From Shinella sumterensis (GTDB lineage: Bacteria; Pseudomonadota; Alphaproteobacteria; Rhizobiales; Rhizobiaceae), in assembly GCF_004514425.2 (NCBI RefSeq), contig NZ_MYFN02000016.1, positions 1 through 64,000 on the forward strand: DNA of 64,000 nt, given 5' to 3'. The notes under the pieces are model-generated. The model searched no databases. It had not been told where the DNA came from and worked only from the letters and a program-made list of their open reading frames with translations. Shown here piece after piece: positions 59,102 to 64,000 of the stretch. How positions within the stretch are numbered: the stretch's first letter is position 1; each line of letters starts with the position of its first letter. A program made the translations under genes and the position numbers.

Positions 59102-60950
59102 GATCGTTCCCCCTTGGCTTCGCGGTTTGCGGAAACGTCACGACGAAGCGTGCGCCCGGACCATAGGTCGTGTCAAGGGTGATCAGGCCGTTGTGGCTTT
59201 CCGCGATCCGGCGCGCCAGCGCCAGGCCGATGCCGGTGCCCTGGTAGACGGCTTCGTTGCGGTGCAGCCGCTGGAAGACTTCGAAGATGCGGTCGACATG
59301 CTGCGGATCGATGCCGATGCCCTCGTCCTCCACGACGAAATCGAGCCCCGCCTCGTTTTCCCGGCAGTAGACGCGCACGACCGGCGCGCATTCGGGGCGG
59401 CGGTATTTCAATGCATTGCCGATGAGATTCTGCGCGAGGCGCTTCAGGAGTTCGCGGTCACCCATGACCGCGGGCATGTCGGCGACTTCCACGGTTCCAC
59501 CGCTTTCCTGCACGTGGCTTTCGAGCAGCGCCAGCGCATCGTGTACCACGCCGGACAGGTCCACCGGCTTGGGCGCGGCGATGCGATAGGCGATCTGCGA
59601 ATATTCCAGCAGACTGTCGATGATGCGCCGCATGCGCGCCGCGCTCTTGCGCACATGATCGGCATAATGCGGCAGCTCGGCGAATTCCCCGCGATGCAGG
59701 TCCTCCGAAATCATCTCCGCGAACATGGAAAGATGGCGCAGCGGCGCCTTGAGATCGTGCGAGACCGTGGCGGTGAACTGGTCGAGCGCCTCGTTCTTGC
59801 GGCGCAGCTCGTCCGCCTGCGCTTCCACCCGGGCCTGCTGCCGCTTCGTCTCGGTGATGTCGCGGCCGACCGCCACCACCTCGCAAACGCCGTCGTCGTC
59901 GAAGGTCGCCACGGCCGTCCAGAGCATCCAGTCTTGCTGGCCATCGGCGCCCTGCGTGCAGATCTCCCGCGTCCTGACCGGCTGTTCCGGGGTATAGCCG
60001 GCGATATCGATCAGGGCGGCCGTCTGCTCGGGCGCACAGGCGACATCGCGCAGGCAGGCCCCGATCAGCGCATCGGCGGTCGCGCCGACATGCTGCGCGT
60101 AGCTGTCATTGGCGAAGAGGATGGAAAGGTTGCGGTCGAACCGCACGATCATGTCGGGCAGGATCTGCAGCAGCGAGAAGTACTCGCGCCGCTTTTCCTC
60201 CAGCGCCGCCTCCGTGCGCTTGAGCTCCGTCACGTCGATGCGCAGCGCCACGATATCGCCGGTCTCCGCCACATGGCTTTCGGCGCGAAGCCAGCGGTCG
60301 TCGCCGAAGCTGAAGACATCGCCGCCGCTGCCCGCGCTGCGGTGGCTGGCCAGACGCTCGCGCACCATCGCCTCGGCCTCCGGCGTGCCCTCGCGGATGC
60401 CCGGGAACATGCCGGCGCGAACATTGGCGCGCACGATGCTCTCGAAGGTCGCGCCGACGCGCACGGCCTCGCGCGCCTTGCCGCAGCGCTCGCGATAGGA
60501 GCGATTGAACAGGACGAGCCGCTCGTGCCGGTCGAAGATGGCAAAGCCCTCCTCCATCGTGTCGAGCGCGGAGGCGATGCGCTGGCCAAGCAGGATCTGC
60601 TCGCCGTGGCTGCCGCCGCTGAGCAGGCTGCGCAGGAGAAGCGCGTAACGCGGGCCGTCCGTCTCGCCGGGCAGCGCAATGACATGGGCCGTGGCTTCGA
60701 GCCCGGCATTCCTGTCGACCTTGAAGAGGAAAGGATGGGCGTTCTCCCGCCCGCCGGCTGCATGACGCGCGAGCGTATCGGCAATGGCGGGGTCGTCTAT
60801 GACGGGCGAGCCCGGCGCGCTTGCATGGCCCGCGACCCGGGCGAAGACGCGGGCGGCCGCATCGTTGCAGGACAGGACGCACGCCTGCGCGTCGACGATC
60901 AGAACGGGAAACGGCAAATCCTGGTAAAGTGCGGCGGCAAAATCCATCAT
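59064..60950 (-). CDS. PAS-domain sensor histidine kinase
   Basis: A 628-residue cytoplasmic kinase without membrane segments. Three PAS-like regions lie at about 5-105, 125-245 and 255-370; a short coiled coil leads to the HisKA domain with phosphoacceptor His398 in ATVSHDLKAPLRHLS, then the ATPase domain with N box QNLIGNALKYR, G1 DEGIGID and G2 GTGIGLALARRI. The arrangement resembles bacteriophytochrome-type kinases but there is no chromophore domain. The stimulus is unknown. It overlaps its response regulator gene. Confidence 0.93.
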   Translation of the reverse strand: MMDFAAALYQDLPFPVLIVDAQACVLSCNDAAARVFARVAGHASAPGSPVIDDPAIADTLARHAAGGRENAHPFLFKVDRNAGLEATAHVIALPGETDGPRYALLLRSLLSGGSHGEQILLGQRIASALDTMEEGFAIFDRHERLVLFNRSYRERCGKAREAVRVGATFESIVRANVRAGMFPGIREGTPEAEAMVRERLASHRSAGSGGDVFSFGDDRWLRAESHVAETGDIVALRIDVTELKRTEAALEEKRREYFSLLQILPDMIVRFDRNLSILFANDSYAQHVGATADALIGACLRDVACAPEQTAALIDIAGYTPEQPVRTREICTQGADGQQDWMLWTAVATFDDDGVCEVVAVGRDITETKRQQARVEAQADELRRKNEALDQFTATVSHDLKAPLRHLSMFAEMISEDLHRGEFAELPHYADHVRKSAARMRRIIDSLLEYSQIAYRIAAPKPVDLSGVVHDALALLESHVQESGGTVEVADMPAVMGDRELLKRLAQNLIGNALKYRRPECAPVVRVYCRENEAGLDFVVEDEGIGIDPQHVDRIFEVFQRLHRNEAVYQGTGIGLALARRIAESHNGLITLDTTYGPGARFVVTFPQTAKPRGNDRGRPGEEDDRRR

Positions 60951-61057
60951 CGCCCGCCCTCCTTCGCGCTCAGGCCGGCATCAAGCCCTTCGCCGGCTGC
61001 GGGAGCCTAGGCAAAACGGCGGACGAAGAAAAGATGCAGGCAGGGCGTTTTTGCAGG

Positions 61058-61453
61058 TCAGGCGCGCACGGTTGGCTGGCCGGCGGCCGCCAGCGCGGCA
61101 AGGTCGGCGGGCTTCAGCTCGACCGATTCGCCGCAGCCGCAGGCGGAGGTCTGGTTGGGATTGTGGAAGGTGAAACCGGAGCGCAGCGTCGTCACCTCGA
61201 AATCCATCTCGGTGCCGAGCAGGTAGAGCACGGCCTCCGGCGCCACCCAGACGCGGGCGCCGTTCTTTTCGATCAGGTCATCCTTGGCATTGGGTTCGGT
61301 GACGAGGTCGATGGAATATTCCATGCCTGCGCAGCCACCCTTCTTGATGCCGACGCGAATGCCCGAAGCGCCGTCGCCGGCATTGTCGACAATGGCTTTC
61401 ACCCGGTCCGCCGCCGCATCCGTGAGGGTCATAACTGCAAAGGCCATGGTCAT
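61058..61453 (-). CDS. sufA: SufA/IscA-type iron-sulfur carrier
   Basis: A 131-residue A-type carrier. The three conserved Cys are present: Cys in KKGGCAGMEY and the pair in TSACGCGESV. Starts at Met1, Met3 or Met8 (MTLTDAAADRVK) are all possible. It is the last gene of the minus-strand suf cluster (sufD-sufS-sufT-sufA), delivering clusters to target proteins. Confidence 0.92.
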   Translation of the reverse strand: MTMAFAVMTLTDAAADRVKAIVDNAGDGASGIRVGIKKGGCAGMEYSIDLVTEPNAKDDLIEKNGARVWVAPEAVLYLLGTEMDFEVTTLRSGFTFHNPNQTSACGCGESVELKPADLAALAAAGQPTVRA

Positions 61454-61554
61454 TTCTCCTTCGGCCTGACGGGTTCAAGGCCCGACGGTTCCGACTCTGA
61501 ATCTAGTGCCGCCGGCCGCCGCGATCAATAGCGGAGCGCCGCCCGGCCTCGCCC

Positions 61555-61935
61555 TCAATACCAGCCGACGGCGACCTGCGCCTCTTCCGACATGCGGTCG
61601 GGCGTCCACGGCGGATCGAAGGTCATGGAAACCTCGACGCCGGACACGCCTTCGACGGCGCCCACGGCGTTTTCCACCCAGCCCGGCATTTCGCCGGCGA
61701 CGGGGCAACCCGGCGCCGTCAGCGTCATGTCGATCTTGACCATGCGGTCGTCTTCGATGTCGATCTTGTAGATCAGGCCGAGTTCGAAGATATCGGCCGG
61801 GATTTCCGGATCATAGACCGTCTTCAGGGCGGCGATGACATCGTCCGACAGGCGCGCCAACTCATCGGCCGGGATGGCCGAATGCACGATGCCTTCACGG
61901 ACGTCGATCTTGTCTTCGGTTGCGTCGAGGGACAT
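61555..61935 (-). CDS. sufT: SUF system DUF59 protein SufT
   Basis: A 126-residue MIP18/DUF59 protein used in Fe-S maturation. The conserved motif is DDVIAALKTVYDPEIPADIFELGLIY, with DMTLTAPGCPVAGEMP carrying the conserved Cys. The start at MSLDATEDK follows GGAGGTGG and lies 11 bases after sufS, confirming co-transcription; the upstream frame overlaps sufS. Confidence 0.93.
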   Translation of the reverse strand: MSLDATEDKIDVREGIVHSAIPADELARLSDDVIAALKTVYDPEIPADIFELGLIYKIDIEDDRMVKIDMTLTAPGCPVAGEMPGWVENAVGAVEGVSGVEVSMTFDPPWTPDRMSEEAQVAVGWY

Positions 61936-61946
61936 GTTCCACCTCC

Positions 61947-63185
61947 TCAGGCGAAGAATTTGCGGGCATGGTCGAGCGCGTCGGCCAGGGCATCGACTTC
62001 GGCGCGCGTGTTGTAAAGGCCGAACGATGCCCGGCATGTGGAGGTCACGCCGAAGCGTTTCAAGAGCGGCTGCGCACAATGGGTGCCGGCGCGCACCGCA
62101 ACCCCTGCCCGGTCGATGACCATGGAGACGTCGTGGGCGTGGATGCCTTCAAGCTCGAAGGAGAAGATCGAGCCCTTGCCGGGCGCCGTGCCGAAGATCT
62201 TCAGCGAATTGATCGCGGACAGCCGCTCATGGGCATAGTCGCGCAGATCCGCTTCATGCGCGGAAATCGCAGCGCGGCCGACGCTCTCCATATAGTCGAG
62301 CGCATAGCCGAGCCCGATCGCCTGCACGATGGGCGGCGTGCCGGCCTCGAAACGATGCGGCGGGTCGTTGTAGGTGACGATATCCTCGGTGACGTCGACG
62401 ATCATCTCGCCGCCGCCCTGGAAGGGACGCATCTCCTTCAAGCGGTCCGTCTTGCCGTAGAGCACGCCGATGCCGGACGGGCCGTAGAGCTTGTGGCCGG
62501 TCATGACATACCAGTCGCAATCGATGTCGCGCACGTCGACCGGCATGTGCACCGCGCCCTGCGAGCCATCGACCAGGACCGGAATGCCGCGTTCGCGGGC
62601 GATACGGCAGATTTCCTTCACCGGCACGATCGTGCCCAGCGCATTGGACATATGCGTGATGGCGATGAGCTTGGTGCGCTCGGTGAGGCACTTCTCGAAG
62701 TCTTCGATGTGAAAGGCGCCCGCATCGTCCACCGGCGCCCAGACGAGCTTGGCGCCCTGCCGCTCGCGGATGAAATGCCACGGCACAATGTTGGAGTGGT
62801 GCTCCATGATCGACAGCACGATCTCGTCGCCTTCGCCGATCTTCGGCATCCCGTAACCGTAAGCGACGGTGTTGATCGCCTCGGTGGAGGATTTCGTGAA
62901 GACGATCTCGTCGACCGAGGAAGCGTTCAGGAAACGGCGAACCTTCTCGCGCGCCGCCTCATAGGCGTCGGTCGCCGCATTCGACAGAAAGTGAAGGCCG
63001 CGATGCACGTTGGCATATTCGTTCGAATAGGCGCTGGAGATCGCGTCGATCACCGACTGCGGCTTCTGCGCGGAGGCGCCGTTGTCGAGATAGACCAGCG
63101 GCTTGCCATAGACCGTCTTCGACAGGATCGGGAAATCCTTGCGGATCGCCTCGACATCATAGGTCTTTGCCGGCACATGTTCCAT
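61947..63185 (-). CDS. sufS: Cysteine desulfurase SufS
   Basis: A 412-residue pyridoxal-phosphate enzyme that takes sulfur from cysteine for Fe-S assembly. PLP is bound by Lys232 in MTGHKLYGPSG, with LDNGASAQKP at the N terminus and HHSNIVPW in the middle; the persulfide Cys370 is in RAGTHCAQPLL. This long, single-Cys form is group II (SufS). It follows sufD after 65 bases in the same operon. Confidence 0.96.
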   Translation of the reverse strand: MEHVPAKTYDVEAIRKDFPILSKTVYGKPLVYLDNGASAQKPQSVIDAISSAYSNEYANVHRGLHFLSNAATDAYEAAREKVRRFLNASSVDEIVFTKSSTEAINTVAYGYGMPKIGEGDEIVLSIMEHHSNIVPWHFIRERQGAKLVWAPVDDAGAFHIEDFEKCLTERTKLIAITHMSNALGTIVPVKEICRIARERGIPVLVDGSQGAVHMPVDVRDIDCDWYVMTGHKLYGPSGIGVLYGKTDRLKEMRPFQGGGEMIVDVTEDIVTYNDPPHRFEAGTPPIVQAIGLGYALDYMESVGRAAISAHEADLRDYAHERLSAINSLKIFGTAPGKGSIFSFELEGIHAHDVSMVIDRAGVAVRAGTHCAQPLLKRFGVTSTCRASFGLYNTRAEVDALADALDHARKFFA

Positions 63186-63250
63186 CTCGATGATCCTTGC
63201 TTAAGCAGTCCCGCAGGCAAGCGACGCCCGCCTGCCGGGATTGCCCAGGG

Positions 63251-64000
63251 TTACGCGTGCTTTTCGAGCCAGGCGGCGATCACGCCTTCCAGGGCTTCGA
63301 CCAGCGGCTCGTCTTCCAGCTCCTCGACGATCTCGGCGACGAAGGCGTTGACCAGCATGGCGCGTGCCTTGTTTTCCGGGATGCCGCGCGCCATCAGGTA
63401 ATAGAGCTGCGTGTGGTCGATATCGATCACGGTCGCGCCGTGGCCGCACTGCACGTCGTCGGCGAAGATTTCCAGCTCCGGCTTGGCCGAGAAGTCGGCC
63501 TCGTCGGACAGGAGCAGCGTGTTGCACGACATCTTCGCGTCGGTCTTCTGGGCATCGGGCGCCACACGGATCTGGCCCTGGAAGACGCCCTTGGCGCGAT
63601 CGAAGATCACGTTGCGGATGACTTCCGTGGAGGTCGTGTTCGGCACGTCGTGGCCGACCGTGAAGGTCACGTCGTTGTGCGTCTCGCCGCCCAGCAGGTT
63701 GATGCCGCGCAGCACGAGATCAGAACCCTCGCCCGACACCACGACATGGATTTCCTGCCGCACGAGCTTGCCGCCGGCATTGATCACGTAGAGGCGAAGC
63801 TTCGCGTCGGTGCCCAGCGTGATGCGGATCTGGCCGAGATGGGTATCGGCTGCGCCCTGCGCCTGGAGAATGATCCAGGTGACCTCCGCGCCATCCGAAA
63901 GCGTGATGTCGCTGACGGTCGTGACGAAAGCGGCGTTCTCGCCGGTCGCCACATGACGCTCGATCACGGTCGCCTTGGAATTGGCGCCGAAGGTCGCCGG
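63251..64000 (-). CDS. sufD: FeS assembly protein SufD, C-terminal part
   Basis: The 249 visible residues are the C-terminal part of a SufB/SufD-fold protein; the frame stays open to the window edge, so the start lies outside. Recognisable segments are GEGSDLVLRGINLLGGETHNDVTFTVGHDVPNTTS, FQGQIRVAPDAQKTDAKMSCNTLLLSDEADFSAKPELEIFADDVQCGHGATV and the end LYYLMARGIPENKARAMLVNAFVAEIVEEL. SufD forms the SufBCD scaffold that builds clusters. Confidence 0.94.
   Translation of the reverse strand, partial: PATFGANSKATVIERHVATGENAAFVTTVSDITLSDGAEVTWIILQAQGAADTHLGQIRITLGTDAKLRLYVINAGGKLVRQEIHVVVSGEGSDLVLRGINLLGGETHNDVTFTVGHDVPNTTSTEVIRNVIFDRAKGVFQGQIRVAPDAQKTDAKMSCNTLLLSDEADFSAKPELEIFADDVQCGHGATVIDIDHTQLYYLMARGIPENKARAMLVNAFVAEIVEELEDEPLVEALEGVIAAWLEKHA

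Overview
The window reads as a chromosomal segment of a high-GC alphaproteobacterium of the family Rhizobiaceae (Rhizobium/Agrobacterium/Ensifer/Shinella type). The evidence is the block pdhA-pdhB-pdhC-esterase-lpdA with a lipoyl domain fused to PdhB, the eno-kdsA and tpiA-secG-pyrG orders, families typical of the group (DUF2336, DUF1489, DUF599, DUF1624, PAS_5, BTLCP), and intergenic palindromes of the type common in these genomes. The genus cannot be fixed from the sequence alone. No tRNA, rRNA, transposase, integrase or CRISPR array is visible.

Layout. 1-8.9 kb (minus strand): central carbon metabolism, with the pyruvate dehydrogenase operon, an FtsB-like division protein, enolase, KDO-8-P synthase and a glyoxalase-like protein. 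9-15.2 kb (mostly plus): FAD oxidoreductase, GT21-type glycosyltransferase, a TetR/MFS pair with three identical-type operators, and a MATE pump. 15.2-19.4 kb (minus): pyrG, secG, tpiA and a secreted hydrolase. 19.6-29.5 kb: parE, a DUF2336 protein, two flavoenzymes, a periplasmic repeat protein, an acyltransferase and thrS. 29.6-32.8 kb is an accessory patch of visibly lower GC and dense repeats: a Nudix hydrolase, an orphan Tdi1-like (GAD-like/DUF1851) immunity protein, palindromes, a 29-bp tandem array, a diverged duplication and a Cys-rich ORF that runs antisense into prmB. 32.6-41.8 kb: prmB, an rRNA pseudouridine synthase, a broken methyltransferase gene behind a MerR-type promoter, an IscU-like scaffold, yidD, folE, hisI, patatin, CBS, rhomboid, PAS and PilZ proteins. 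42-53.8 kb: a transglutaminase-like protease, a DD-carboxypeptidase with SPOR domain, serine dehydratase, several membrane proteins, MerR, MgtE and a peptide-deformylase-like protein with an altered metal site. 53.9-58.7 kb: tandem glycine riboswitch and gcvTHP. 58.7-64 kb (minus): a three-PAS histidine kinase with an overlapping response regulator, then the 3' part of the suf operon (sufD-sufS-sufT-sufA).

How it fits together. Several blocks are biochemically linked: PDH feeds acetyl-CoA, eno and tpiA are glycolytic, lipoylated proteins occur in both PDH and the glycine cleavage system, and sdaA and gcvTHP share serine/glycine/one-carbon flux with folE. Suf proteins supply Fe-S clusters, including the one expected in SdaA. 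The most unusual signals are a hairpin that would cover the pdhA ribosome binding site, the triple TetR operator, the orphan T6SS-type immunity gene in a repeat-rich low-GC patch, the deformylase-like and IscU-like proteins that have lost metal or cluster ligands, and a MerR-type promoter left in front of a broken gene.
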